This document shows positions 35,458 to 44,737 of a stretch of 64,000 nt of DNA, piece after piece (within the stretch, counting starts at the first letter, position 1; each line of letters starts with the position of its first letter). This stretch comes from CALMKX01 sp036274895. GTDB lineage: Bacteria; Acidobacteriota; Thermoanaerobaculia; Multivoradales; SZUA-115. The notes beneath the pieces are model-generated. The model saw nothing but the letters and a program-made list of their open reading frames with translations. It was not told the origin of the DNA and did no database searches. The position numbers and the translations under genes were made by a program. The stretch spans positions 1 through 64,000 of the forward strand of contig DASUEU010000089.1 of assembly GCA_036274895.1 (NCBI GenBank), in the 5' to 3' direction.

Positions 35458-38400
35458 GCCCGGCCAGCGCCTCCACCTGGAAGCCGGCCGTCTCGGCGGC
35501 TAGGTAGGTGGCCGCCGCGGCCGCGACCGCCTCTTCGGTCTCGGCCGCCAACAGCGCCGCCAGGGCCAGCAGGGTGCGCAGGGACTCCGCCCGCACCCAG
35601 CGCGCCTCGCCGAAGCGGTGCAGGCGCAGGGCCGCCGCCACCGCCGGTGTCTCGAGCCAGTCTCCCAGCGGGAGATCGGCCAGGGGTAGCTCGACCCCCG
35701 ACAGCAGCGCCCCGAGGCAGGCCACCGCATCCTCCTCCTCCTCTGCGCCGGCCCCGGCGGCCGCGAGGGCGGCGCGCAAGGGGCGATGGAGCAGCAGCTC
35801 GGAAAGCCAGCCGGCCGCCTCGCCGCTCGGCGCCAGGCGCCGCAGGGCGAGGGCTGCGTAGAGAGCCGTCCAGGTCGCAGGCCGGGCAGCCAGCTCCCCC
35901 AGCCAGGGCGGCAGGTCTGCCAAGCCGGCCGCCATGGCCGAGGCCCGGGCTAGGTCGTGGGCCAGGGCCAGGCATCGGCTTTCCTCGTCCTGCCGATCCT
36001 TGCCGGGCGCAACCCCCACGTCCGCTCCGTGGCCGAGCGCTCCCACTGCCTCCTCGAAGGCCGCCACCGCCGGCTCCAGCCGCTCATCCCAAGTCTCGGT
36101 GCTCTCCGGCGCGGCTCCCTCGGCGGCGGCGTCTGCGAAGGCGGGCGCGGCAGCCATTAGCTGGCCGAAGGCGGCCAGCACTCCCTCGAGCCGGGGTTCC
36201 CGCCTCGCCTCGTCCAGGCTCGGCACCCCCCGGCCCGCCAGCTGCGAAGCCAGCTGCATCCAGGAGCCGTCCTCGTCCGCCACCTCCTCGAAGTCGAGGA
36301 AGACGTGGTGCTCGTAAGGCCCCAGCGAGATCGCCAGGCCCTCGGCGGCCAGCTCGCGCTGGATGAAGACGTGCTCGAGGCCGGTGGCGGCATCGCGGCA
36401 GCGCAGCAGGAGGAGATGCTCGCTCGCCACCGCCGGGGCCAACGCGAAGGCCGAGCCCAGGGTCTCGCCCTTGAGCAGGGGCTTGGCGCCTTGCCGTTTG
36501 ACGGCGTAGAGCACCGAGCGACGGATCCTCCCGCTCGTCGTCGTGGCCCGGTTGTGCATCACCACCAGGGCACGCTCCCCACCCAGCTGATTCGAGAAGG
36601 CGAACACGTCCTCGTCCACCGCGCCGTTGCCGCGCTCGAAGTCGTAGAGCCGGAAGTGCTCGGCTCCGGCGAACAGCCGGCGGCGGGCGAGCAGCGGGGC
36701 GATCTGGCGCTGGTGGCGGGCGATCAGCCAGTCCTTCGGCCGTTCGGCCAGGTAGGAGCGCCGGTACTCCATGCCGTAGCGCTCCTCGTAGCCCTCGATC
36801 TGCCCGTGGCCGAACATCGGCAGCCCCGGCAGAGAGGCCATCAGGGTCGCGATGCCGAAGTACTTCTCACCGGTGCCGAACTGGTCGACCGCCGTGCGCT
36901 CGTCGGGGTTGCTCATGAAGTTCACGTAGCGCTGGAGGATCGCCGTGTCGAAGGCCAGCACGTCGGCGAGCATGCGCCGGTACTCGGCGTTGCGCTCGTC
37001 GCGCAGCATCACCATGAAGGCGCTGTTGTAGACCCGGTGCATGCCCAGGGAGCGGACGAAGTAGTTCTCCATCAGCCAGAAGGCCTCGGCCAACAGCAGG
37101 GTGTCCGGCGCCTCGACGGCCGCGCGATCCACCACCTGGCGCCAGAGCTCTTCGGGCATGCGCCGCTCGAACTCGGCCTCGGACAGGCCGTGCTCGGAGC
37201 GCGAGGGGATGTCACCGCCCTCGCCCGGGGGCGGGTACCACAGGCGCCGGAAATGGCGCTTGGCGAGGGTCATGGCGGCGTCGAAGCGCACGATGGGGAA
37301 GCGCTTCGCCACCGAGAGGATCTCCTCCATTGCCGCCGCGCGTACCTCGGGCAGCAGGTAGTCGAGCTGGGCGGTGTCGTTCCAGGGCGTCGAGGTGCCG
37401 TCATTGCCGTGGTAGAGGTAGGCCACCTCGCCGGTCTCGCGGTCGCGCCGCTCGAAGACCACCGCGGCGTCGCTGCGGTCGTAGTAGTGGTCCTCGAGAT
37501 ACAGGCCGACCACGGGGTCGGGCGACAGGTCCGGGCCGGTGAAGCGGTAGACCGGGAAGGGCGGCGAGGGCAGCCGGAGGAAGCGCTCGGGGTGGCGCAG
37601 CACCCACTCCGAGTCGATGCCCATGTGGTTCGGCACCATGTCCACCCCCAGGCGGATCCCGCGCGCCCGCGCTCGGACGGCCAAGTCCTCGGCCGCGGTG
37701 TCGCCACCGACCGCCGCCGCCACCCGGTAGCTGGCGATCGAGTAGGCCGAAGCCGCGGCCTCCGGGTTGCCGCAGAGCCGCTTGATCCGTTCGGAGGCGG
37801 CGCTGCGCTCCCAGATGCCGATCAGCCAGAGGCCCGTGAAACCGCGCTCCGCCAGCAAGTCGAGCTCGCGGTCCGGCACCAGGTCGAGGGTGGTGATCGG
37901 CCGGCCGTACTCTTCGGAGAGCTGGTGGAGCCAGACCAGCGTGTTCTTGGCCACGAGCACCAGCTCGGGCATCCAGCTGCGATCCTCGGTGAAGCGCTCC
38001 GGGCCCTCGGGGAAGACCGCGGGGGGCGGCACCTCGGCCGGCCCCGGCCCGGGAGGGAAGGCCGGCTTCTGCTCCTCGCGCAGGAAGTCCGCGCCGCGCA
38101 GGGCGCGCTCGACCAGCACCTCCCCTTGAGGGCTGAGGGTCTCGCGCAGGTGATCGAGCTGTCCGGAGAGGGAGAAGGGCTCGACCAAGGCCGGGTCCGA
38201 GAGCAGGGCGAAGAGACTCCGGGGCTCGGTGCCCGGCTGGCCCTGGGGGGTGAAGCCCGGCCGGGAGGCCAGGAAGGTCTCGAGCTCGGCCACCAGCTCG
38301 GGATAGACCGTCGCCCGGCGCAGCAGTCCGTCGTCGAAGAGCTCCCGGAAAGGGGCGAAGGCCGGGCTCGAGTTGGCCAGCCAGAGCAGAAGCATCTCCT

Positions 38401-38899
38401 CGAGCACCACTTCCTGGTTGGACCGGCCCGCGGTCGTGGCGGCGAGGAACGCATCGGGGGAGAGCTCGCTGCGGTACACCGCCGGGGGCGGGAACTCCTC
38501 GACGAAGAGGCGCAGGGCCGCCTCCAACCGGGGAGCGCCGAGCCGCGCGGAGACGAAGGCCAGGGCCTCCGAGAGCACCTCCGGGTCGACCTCGCGCCGG
38601 AAGGCGTCGATCAGCTGGTGGAGCAGCTCGTGCACCAGCCCCAGGGCATAGAGCCGCGCCGGCGTGATCGCCGCGGCGAGGCCCGGGTCGACCGGCTCGA
38701 GGGTCTGGGCGAGACGGGTGGCGAGATCGCGGGCAGCGGCCAGGTCCGCGAAGACGACCTGCCCCGAGACCCCGAACAGCGCCTCATCCAGCCCGAAGCG
38801 CTCGCGGGCCTTGCGGTGGACGAGCAGGAAGCGGGCGTCCTCCTCGTCGAGACGGGGGGTGGGGGGCTGCCGCTCTCGCGGTTCGATCGGCGGCGACAT
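35405..38899 (-). CDS. Very large protein with a central GH13 alpha-amylase-family domain
   Basis: An 1,164-aa protein from the ATG at 38899. An unfamiliar helical N-terminal third (LVHELLHQLIDAFRREVD and similar) precedes a GH13 barrel: GLWLIGIWERS, GVDMVPNHMG, the nucleophile region FPIVRFDAAMTLAKRH, the acid/base region LLLAEAFWLMEN and the third acid in MSNPDERTA. All three catalytic acids look present. The C-terminal third is alanine-rich and helical. No signal peptide, so it should act in the cytoplasm on glucans; the glucan phosphorylase nearby supports storage-polysaccharide metabolism. It could be a maltosyl- or glucan-transferring enzyme; the exact reaction cannot be read. Confidence 0.8.
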   Translation of the reverse strand: MSPPIEPRERQPPTPRLDEEDARFLLVHRKARERFGLDEALFGVSGQVVFADLAAARDLATRLAQTLEPVDPGLAAAITPARLYALGLVHELLHQLIDAFRREVDPEVLSEALAFVSARLGAPRLEAALRLFVEEFPPPAVYRSELSPDAFLAATTAGRSNQEVVLEEMLLLWLANSSPAFAPFRELFDDGLLRRATVYPELVAELETFLASRPGFTPQGQPGTEPRSLFALLSDPALVEPFSLSGQLDHLRETLSPQGEVLVERALRGADFLREEQKPAFPPGPGPAEVPPPAVFPEGPERFTEDRSWMPELVLVAKNTLVWLHQLSEEYGRPITTLDLVPDRELDLLAERGFTGLWLIGIWERSAASERIKRLCGNPEAAASAYSIASYRVAAAVGGDTAAEDLAVRARARGIRLGVDMVPNHMGIDSEWVLRHPERFLRLPSPPFPVYRFTGPDLSPDPVVGLYLEDHYYDRSDAAVVFERRDRETGEVAYLYHGNDGTSTPWNDTAQLDYLLPEVRAAAMEEILSVAKRFPIVRFDAAMTLAKRHFRRLWYPPPGEGGDIPSRSEHGLSEAEFERRMPEELWRQVVDRAAVEAPDTLLLAEAFWLMENYFVRSLGMHRVYNSAFMVMLRDERNAEYRRMLADVLAFDTAILQRYVNFMSNPDERTAVDQFGTGEKYFGIATLMASLPGLPMFGHGQIEGYEERYGMEYRRSYLAERPKDWLIARHQRQIAPLLARRRLFAGAEHFRLYDFERGNGAVDEDVFAFSNQLGGERALVVMHNRATTTSGRIRRSVLYAVKRQGAKPLLKGETLGSAFALAPAVASEHLLLLRCRDAATGLEHVFIQRELAAEGLAISLGPYEHHVFLDFEEVADEDGSWMQLASQLAGRGVPSLDEARREPRLEGVLAAFGQLMAAAPAFADAAAEGAAPESTETWDERLEPAVAAFEEAVGALGHGADVGVAPGKDRQDEESRCLALAHDLARASAMAAGLADLPPWLGELAARPATWTALYAALALRRLAPSGEAAGWLSELLLHRPLRAALAAAGAGAEEEEDAVACLGALLSGVELPLADLPLGDWLETPAVAAALRLHRFGEARWVRAESLRTLLALAALLAAETEEAVAAAAATYLAAETAGFQVEALAGLTLAPAMPAPSAPAVPG

Positions 38900-39024
38900 G
38901 GCTAGAGGATCGAGCGACAAGGATACCCGTGCGGCCCCCCCGGACGCCACGGCCGGCCGCACCGTTCCCGCCAGCGGGTCTTTCCCATAGGATGAGCCCC
39001 GGCTTTCTCGCCAGGAGGACCCGA

Positions 39025-40047
39025 ATGGAGCCGATTCGGATAGGACTCTCAGGGTTGGGGCGCATCGGTCGCAACCTCTTCCGTATCCTCGCCGGGCGCG
39101 AGGACATCCAGCTGGTGGCGATCAACGACGCCGCCAACCCGAACGCCCTGGCCTACTTGCTCCGCTTCGACACCATCCACGGCCGCTTCCCCGAGCCGGT
39201 GGTCCATCGTGACGGCCACGTTGAGGTGGGCGGACGGCGGATCCGGCTGCTCGCCGCCCCCGAGCCGGGCGGGGCCCCGTGGGGCGAGCTCGGCGTCGAC
39301 GTGGTGATCGAGGAGGGTGAGCCCGGCCGAACCCGCTCCGAGCTCGAGAAGCACTTCGAAGTCGGAGCCCGGCGGGTCATCCTCTGCGTGCCCTCGGCCG
39401 AGCCGGCCGAGCTGACCTTCGTGCGGGGCATCAACGACCACCTCCTCGAGCGACGGCACCGGCTGATCTCGAACGGCTCCTGCATCGCCCACGCGGCGGC
39501 GCCGATCCTCCAGATCCTCGACACGACCTTCGGCATCGAGCGCGTCTACCTGACCACCGTCCACGCCTACACCGACCAGCAGCGCCTGGCCGACGTCCCG
39601 GCCGAGGACATGCGCAGCGGCCGGGCGGCGGCCGAGAACATCATTCCCCAGCACACCAACGCTCCGCAGCTGTTGGCCGAGCTGATGCCGCACCTCGCCG
39701 GGCGTATCGCCGGCACGGCGATGAACGTGCCGGTGGCCAACGGCTCGGTGGTCGACCTGGTGTGCTGGCACAGCCAGCCGGTCACCGTCGAGGCGGTCAA
39801 CGCCGCCGTCGCCGCGGCCGCGGCCGAGCCGCGGTGGCAGGGTTTCCTGCTCTACGAGACCGAGCCGATCGTCTCCTCGGACGTGCTGCGTTCCAGCTAT
39901 TCCTCGAACTTCGATTCCCTGGCCACCATGGTGCTCGCGGGCCGGGTCTCAAAGACCCTGTCCTGGTTCGACAACGGCTGGGGCTACGCCCACCGCGTGG
40001 TGGAGCTGATCGAGCGCTTCCGCGATCTCGACCGGGAGGCAGCGTGA
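39025..40047 (+). CDS. Glyceraldehyde-3-phosphate dehydrogenase paralogue with altered active-site box
   Basis: A 340-aa GAPDH-family protein with AGGAGG before its ATG. The NAD-binding start GLSGLGRIGRNLFRIL and the catalytic histidine box TTVHAYTDQQRL are intact. The active-site cysteine box reads SNGSCIAHAAAP in place of the usual SNASCTTNCLAP: the nucleophilic cysteine is kept but the neighbouring Thr-Thr and second cysteine are lost. VIEEGEPGRTRSE replaces the usual VVESTGVFRS. It may be an erythrose-4-phosphate dehydrogenase-like or otherwise specialised enzyme. Its stop overlaps the ATG of the second copy (TGATG). Confidence 0.85.
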   Translation: MEPIRIGLSGLGRIGRNLFRILAGREDIQLVAINDAANPNALAYLLRFDTIHGRFPEPVVHRDGHVEVGGRRIRLLAAPEPGGAPWGELGVDVVIEEGEPGRTRSELEKHFEVGARRVILCVPSAEPAELTFVRGINDHLLERRHRLISNGSCIAHAAAPILQILDTTFGIERVYLTTVHAYTDQQRLADVPAEDMRSGRAAAENIIPQHTNAPQLLAELMPHLAGRIAGTAMNVPVANGSVVDLVCWHSQPVTVEAVNAAVAAAAAEPRWQGFLLYETEPIVSSDVLRSSYSSNFDSLATMVLAGRVSKTLSWFDNGWGYAHRVVELIERFRDLDREAA

Positions 40048-41048
40048 TGAAGACCCGAGTGGGCATCAACGGCTTCGGTCGCATCGGCCGCAGCGTGTTT
40101 CGCATCCTGGCCGAACGCGACGACATCGACGTGGTGGTGATCAACGACCTCTTCGAGAACGAGCAGCTCGCCTACCTCTTGCGCTACGACACGGTGATGG
40201 GCCCCTTCGAGGGCGAAGTGTCGGTCGACGAAGAGTCGATGACCGTCAACGGCCACCGCATCGTGATGACCGCCGAGAGGAGCCCGGCGGCCATCCCCTG
40301 GGGCGAGCTGGGCGTCGAGCTGGTGGTCGAGTCCACGGGGGTCTTCCGCTCGGCCGAGAAGCTCGCCGGCCACCTCGAGGCCGGGGCGAAGAAGGTCGTG
40401 CTCACGGTGCCGCCGGACGGCGAGGTCGACGCCATGGTGGTGATCGGGGTCAACGAGGACGTGCTCAAGCCCGAGCATCGCATCGTTTCCAACGCCTCCT
40501 GCACCACCAACTGCCTGGCGCCGATCGCCAAGATCTTGGACGACGCCTTCGGCATCGAGGAGGGCTTCGTCACCACCGTCCACGCCTACACCAACGACCA
40601 GCGCCTGGCCGACGTGCCGCACAAGGACCTGCGGCGCAGCCGGGCCGCGGCCGAGAACATCATCCCCACCACCACCGGCGCCGCCCGGGCCGTGGGCAAG
40701 GTGCTGCCCCGCCTCAAGGGCAGGCTCGACGGCATGGCCATGCGCGTGCCCGTGCCAGACGGCTCCACCGTGGACCTCGCCTGCCGCTTTCGCAGCCGTC
40801 CCAGCCGAGACGACATCAACCATGCCGTGCGCGAAGCCGCGGCCGGCCCCTATACCCGGGTGGTCGAGTACAGCGAGGCGCCGCTGGTCTCGAGCGACAT
40901 CATCGGCAACCCCCATTCCTCGATCTTCGATGCCCTCTCCACCCTCTCCGAGGGAGACGGCTTCGCCAAGGTGGTGGCGTGGTATGACAACGAGTGGGGC
41001 TATTCCAACCGAGTGGTCGACCTCCTGGACCTGCTGGCCACGAAGTAG
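40047..41048 (+). CDS. gap: Glyceraldehyde-3-phosphate dehydrogenase
   Basis: A 333-aa type I GAPDH. The Rossmann start GINGFGRIGRSVFRIL, the active-site box SNASCTTNCLAP, VHAYTNDQRLADVPHKDLRR and the C-terminal WYDNEWGYSNRVVDL are all canonical. It oxidises glyceraldehyde 3-phosphate with NAD(P) and phosphate in glycolysis. It overlaps the preceding paralogue by one base, so both are made from one message, and the glucan phosphorylase follows 30 bp on. Confidence 0.96.
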   Translation: MKTRVGINGFGRIGRSVFRILAERDDIDVVVINDLFENEQLAYLLRYDTVMGPFEGEVSVDEESMTVNGHRIVMTAERSPAAIPWGELGVELVVESTGVFRSAEKLAGHLEAGAKKVVLTVPPDGEVDAMVVIGVNEDVLKPEHRIVSNASCTTNCLAPIAKILDDAFGIEEGFVTTVHAYTNDQRLADVPHKDLRRSRAAAENIIPTTTGAARAVGKVLPRLKGRLDGMAMRVPVPDGSTVDLACRFRSRPSRDDINHAVREAAAGPYTRVVEYSEAPLVSSDIIGNPHSSIFDALSTLSEGDGFAKVVAWYDNEWGYSNRVVDLLDLLATK

Positions 41049-41078
41049 CCGCCGCCCCCCTTCGCACGGAGTTTCTGG

Positions 41079-43274
41079 ATGCCTGTCACGCGCACGTTCG
41101 TTGCCATTCCCTGTCTTCCGGTGGCGGACATCGAGCTGCCCAAGAAGGTGGAGAAGCTCTACGACCTCGCCTACAACTTCTGGTGGAGCTGGGAGCTGCC
41201 GGCGCGCTCCCTGTTCACCGAGGTCGATCGCTTGCGCTGGGAGCGCTACAAGAACCCCGTCGAGCTGCTGATCAACGTCGACCCCACGCACTGGGACGCC
41301 CTGCTCGAGAGCGAAGCGTTCATGGCCTCCTACAGCGCGGTGCTGCGAGAGTTCGAGGACTACGTCGAGCGCCGCGAGCCGACCTGGTTCGAGCGCCGTT
41401 TCCCCGGCTACCAGGGTGGCCCGGTGGCCTACTTCTCGATGGAGTTCGGCCTCCACCAATCGCTCGCCATCTACTCGGGTGGTCTCGGCATCCTCTCGGG
41501 CGACCACGCCAAGAGCGCCAGCGACCTCGGCCTCCCCTTCGTTGCCGTCGGCCTGCTCTACCGCCACGGCTACTTCCGCCAGACCGTCGACTCGGACGGC
41601 CGCCAGCAGCACAGCTACCCCGACTACGACTTCAGCCGCCTCCCCCTGCGGCCCGCCGCCACCCGCACCGGCCGCGAGGTGATGGTGCCGGTACCCCTGC
41701 CGGGCCGCGAGGTCTGGGCCAAGGTGTGGGTGGCCGAGGTGGGCCGGGTCCCCCTGCTGCTGCTCGACACCGACGTGCTGCGCAACGACCCCGCGGACCG
41801 GCCGATCACGGGCCAGCTCTACGTCTCCGGCCGGGAGATGCGCCTCGCCCAGGAGCTGGTCCTGGGCATCGGCGGAGTGCGCGCGCTCGAAGCCCTGGGC
41901 ATCGAGCCCTCGGTCTGGCACATGAACGAGGGGCACTGCGCGTTCCTGCAGCTCGAGCGCCTGCGGCGCGCCCTGGCCGACGAGCGGCTGGACGTCGAGG
42001 AGGCCCTCTCCCTGATCGGGAAGGGAGCCGTATTCACCACCCACACCCCCGTGCCCGCGGGCAACGAGTCCTTCGACCGCGCCCTGGTGGCGCGGCACCT
42101 CGAGCCCTGGCTGGGGGAGCTCGAGGTGCCGGCGGAGCGCCTCCTCGACCTCGGCGACGCGGACGGCGAGGGAGGCAACCAGGCGTTCAACCTGACCGCA
42201 CTGGCCCTCTCGACCTGCCGTGCGGCCAACGCGGTCTCCCGCTTGAACGCCGAGGTCACCCAACGCATGTGGGGCGGCTTCCTGGCCCGCGCCGAGCATG
42301 GCCCGGACGAGATCTTCCCGATCACCAACGGCATCCACAGCAGCTCATGGCTGGGCCGCGAGATGCGCGAGCTCTTCCTGCGCTACCTCGGCCCTGAGTG
42401 GCCCGAGCTGCTGCTCGACGAGCGAGCCTGGGAGCGCATCGCCGAGATCCCGGACGAGGAGCTGTGGGCCGGCCACAGCTCCCAAAAAGCCCGTCTCGGA
42501 CGCTTCCTGCGCAACCGCCTGCGCGAGCAATACGCCCGTCACGGCCGCTCCCCCGAGGGCCTGCGCCAGATCGAAGCCCTCTTCGATCCCGCTACCCTGA
42601 CCATCGGCTTCGGCCGCCGCTTCGCCACCTACAAGCGGGCCAACCTGATCCTGTCGAACCTCGAGCGCCTCGAGGAGCTGGTGTGCGACGAGACCCGCCC
42701 GATCCAGATCGTCTTCGCGGGCAAAGCCCACCCTGCCGACCGCCCGGGCCAGGAGCTGATCCAGCAGATCTTCCAGCTCAGCCAGTCGACCGACTTCCGG
42801 GATCACATCCACTTCATCGAGGACTACGACATGCTGGCCGGCCGGCGCCTGGTCCAGGGCGTCGACATCTGGCTCAACACCCCCCGCCGGCCGATGGAAG
42901 CGAGCGGCACCAGCGGCCAGAAGGCGGCCATGAACGGGGCCCTGAACCTGTCGATCCTCGACGGCTGGTGGCCCGAGGCCTATGACGGCGAGAACGGCTG
43001 GGCGATCGGCAACGGCCCCCAGGCCCGCGAGCTCGCCAACGGCGACGGCAATGGCGGCGAGGACGACGGCGCCACCGACCAGTCCGACGCCGAGGCCCTC
43101 CACGCGCTCCTGGCCGAGCAAGTGGCACCGATGTACTACGAGCGCGACGGCTCGGGCCTGCCCCGCCGCTGGCTCGCCCGGATGAAACACGCCATCGCCA
43201 CCGTGACCCCCCGCTTCTCGAGCGCCCGCATGGTCCGCGAGTACATCGAGAAGTCCTACTTTCCGGGCGAGTGA
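41079..43274 (+). CDS. glgP: Alpha-glucan (glycogen/starch) phosphorylase
   Basis: A 731-aa GT35 phosphorylase of the shorter bacterial type, with an N-terminal alpha-glucan phosphorylase segment (VEKLYDLAYNFWWSWE). It continues with VAYFSMEFGLHQSLAIYSGGLG and GRRFATYKRANL, and the pyridoxal-phosphate lysine is in ASGTSGQKAAMNGALN, where most relatives have SGMKAAMN. It releases glucose 1-phosphate from glycogen. With the GH13 protein and two GAPDH genes it forms a polysaccharide-to-glycolysis cluster. Confidence 0.93.
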   Translation: MPVTRTFVAIPCLPVADIELPKKVEKLYDLAYNFWWSWELPARSLFTEVDRLRWERYKNPVELLINVDPTHWDALLESEAFMASYSAVLREFEDYVERREPTWFERRFPGYQGGPVAYFSMEFGLHQSLAIYSGGLGILSGDHAKSASDLGLPFVAVGLLYRHGYFRQTVDSDGRQQHSYPDYDFSRLPLRPAATRTGREVMVPVPLPGREVWAKVWVAEVGRVPLLLLDTDVLRNDPADRPITGQLYVSGREMRLAQELVLGIGGVRALEALGIEPSVWHMNEGHCAFLQLERLRRALADERLDVEEALSLIGKGAVFTTHTPVPAGNESFDRALVARHLEPWLGELEVPAERLLDLGDADGEGGNQAFNLTALALSTCRAANAVSRLNAEVTQRMWGGFLARAEHGPDEIFPITNGIHSSSWLGREMRELFLRYLGPEWPELLLDERAWERIAEIPDEELWAGHSSQKARLGRFLRNRLREQYARHGRSPEGLRQIEALFDPATLTIGFGRRFATYKRANLILSNLERLEELVCDETRPIQIVFAGKAHPADRPGQELIQQIFQLSQSTDFRDHIHFIEDYDMLAGRRLVQGVDIWLNTPRRPMEASGTSGQKAAMNGALNLSILDGWWPEAYDGENGWAIGNGPQARELANGDGNGGEDDGATDQSDAEALHALLAEQVAPMYYERDGSGLPRRWLARMKHAIATVTPRFSSARMVREYIEKSYFPGE

Positions 43275-43314
43275 GGGCCGGCGAGTTCGCCCCAGTGGGG
43301 CGCGAGCCGGGTTC

Positions 43315-43343
43315 TTTACTGACTTGGTCTTCTTTCTTACAAT
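43315..43343 (+). promoter_or_regulatory. Promoter of the sulfurtransferase-sufE pair
   Basis: TTTACT (43315-43320) and TACAAT (43338-43343) are 17 bp apart, in a locally AT-rich stretch 42 bp before the GTG of the sulfurtransferase gene. Confidence 0.5.
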
Positions 43344-43384
43344 AGCTCCGCCCAAGACCGGATCTGAACAAGGAGAGCTGCGCC

Positions 43385-44254
43385 GTGAGTGAGATCGAGG
43401 CCCGCGACTACGCCCACCCCGAAGCCCTGGTGTCGACTGACTGGGTGGCCGCCCACCAGGACGACCCCACGGTCCGCATCGTCGAGTCGAACGAGGACCC
43501 CCTGCTCTACCCATCGGGTCACATCCCCGGAGCCGTCGAGGTCGACTGGACCCGGGACCTCAACCACCCGGTGCGCCGGGACTACCTCGACCGCGAGGGC
43601 TTCGAGGCCCTGATGCGCCGGCTCGGCGCCACGGCCGAGACCACCATCGTCTTCTATGGTGACAAGAACAACTGGTGGGCCACCTATGCCTTCTGGGTGT
43701 TCCAGCTCTTCGGCCACCGTCGAGCCCGGATCATGGACGGCGGGCGGCTCAAGTGGCAGAAGGAGGGTCGCTCCCTGGTGCGCGAAGTGCCGACCCCGAC
43801 CCCGAGCGACTACCGGGCCGCCCAGCGGGACGACGTCCACGAGCGAGCCTTCCGCGACCAGGTGCTCGGCCATCTCGAGGCCGGAAGGCGACTGATCGAC
43901 GTGCGCAGCCCGGCCGAGTTCACCGGCGAGCGGCTGCACATGGACGACTACCCGAACGAGGGCGCGCTGCGCGGCGGCCACATTCCAGGCGCCGCGAACA
44001 TCCCCTGGGCCCGCGCCGTCGACACCGCCGACGGCACCTTCAAGTCGGCGGCCGATCTCCGCGCGATCTATGAGGCGGAGAAGGGTTTCGCCCCGGCCGA
44101 CGACGTGATCGTCTATTGCCGCATCGGCGAGCGCAGCAGCCACACTTGGTTCGTGCTCAAGTACCTGCTCGGCTATCCCGCCGTGCGCAACTACGACGGC
44201 AGCTGGACCGAGTGGGGCAACCTGGTGGGAGTGCCGATCGAGAAGGGGACCTGA
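43385..44254 (+). CDS. Thiosulfate/mercaptopyruvate sulfurtransferase (tandem rhodanese)
   Basis: A 289-aa protein from a GTG with AAGGAGAG upstream. It has two rhodanese domains. Domain 1 (about 15-130) has lost the cysteine (TIVFYGDKNNWWA). Domain 2 (about 155-285) has the catalytic loop YCRIGERSSHTW with the persulfide-forming cysteine. This is the normal arrangement. The substrate is thiosulfate or 3-mercaptopyruvate. It is followed directly by sufE, so it may pass sulfur to SufE or share a sulfur-trafficking role. Confidence 0.9.
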   Translation: MSEIEARDYAHPEALVSTDWVAAHQDDPTVRIVESNEDPLLYPSGHIPGAVEVDWTRDLNHPVRRDYLDREGFEALMRRLGATAETTIVFYGDKNNWWATYAFWVFQLFGHRRARIMDGGRLKWQKEGRSLVREVPTPTPSDYRAAQRDDVHERAFRDQVLGHLEAGRRLIDVRSPAEFTGERLHMDDYPNEGALRGGHIPGAANIPWARAVDTADGTFKSAADLRAIYEAEKGFAPADDVIVYCRIGERSSHTWFVLKYLLGYPAVRNYDGSWTEWGNLVGVPIEKGT

Positions 44255-44737
44255 GTGAGCCCTGCCACCCGGCTGCCCGCCAAGCTCGCTCGGCTGGTCG
44301 ACGCCCTGGCCCTGATGCCTGACCGTCAGGAGCGCATCGAGACGCTGATTCGCATCGCCGACCGCTTCCGTCCCGTCCCGCCGGAGCTCGCCCAGCGCCC
44401 GTATCCGGAGGAGAACAAGGCACCGGCCTGCGAGTCGGAGGCCTACGCCTGGGCCCTGCCACAGCCCGACGGGACGCTACGCTTCTACTTCGCGGTGGAG
44501 AACCCCCAGGGGGTCTCCGCCAAGGCGATGGCGGTGATCCTCGACGAGACCCTCTCCGGGGCGCCGGTCGAGGAGGTCGCCCGGGTGCCGCTGAGCCTCG
44601 CCAACGAGATCTTCGGCTCCGAGCTGTCGATGGGCAAATCGATGGGTTTGTCGGGGATGGTCGCGTTGGTGGCCGCCGCCGCCCGCCGCCAGGCTGCCGA
44701 GAATCAGTTCTCCGGCGAGGACTCGGGCTCGGGGTAG
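44255..44737 (+). CDS. sufE: SufE-family cysteine desulfurase accessory protein
   Basis: A 160-aa SufE-like protein whose GTG abuts the stop of the sulfurtransferase. It shows the family core: an early helix with LMPDRQERIETLIRIADR, the sulfur-accepting cysteine in NKAPACESEAYAW, and FYFAVENPQGVSAKAMAVI. It accepts persulfide sulfur for iron-sulfur cluster building. No SufS or SufB is in the window. The end overlaps the first XRE regulator by 34 bp on the opposite strand. Confidence 0.88.
   Translation: MSPATRLPAKLARLVDALALMPDRQERIETLIRIADRFRPVPPELAQRPYPEENKAPACESEAYAWALPQPDGTLRFYFAVENPQGVSAKAMAVILDETLSGAPVEEVARVPLSLANEIFGSELSMGKSMGLSGMVALVAAAARRQAAENQFSGEDSGSG

Noticed and set aside
36305..38905. 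866-aa ORF on the + strand opposite the GH13 gene
   Set aside because: It is the antisense shadow of a gene with intact catalytic motifs; composition is typical of G+C-rich antisense frames.
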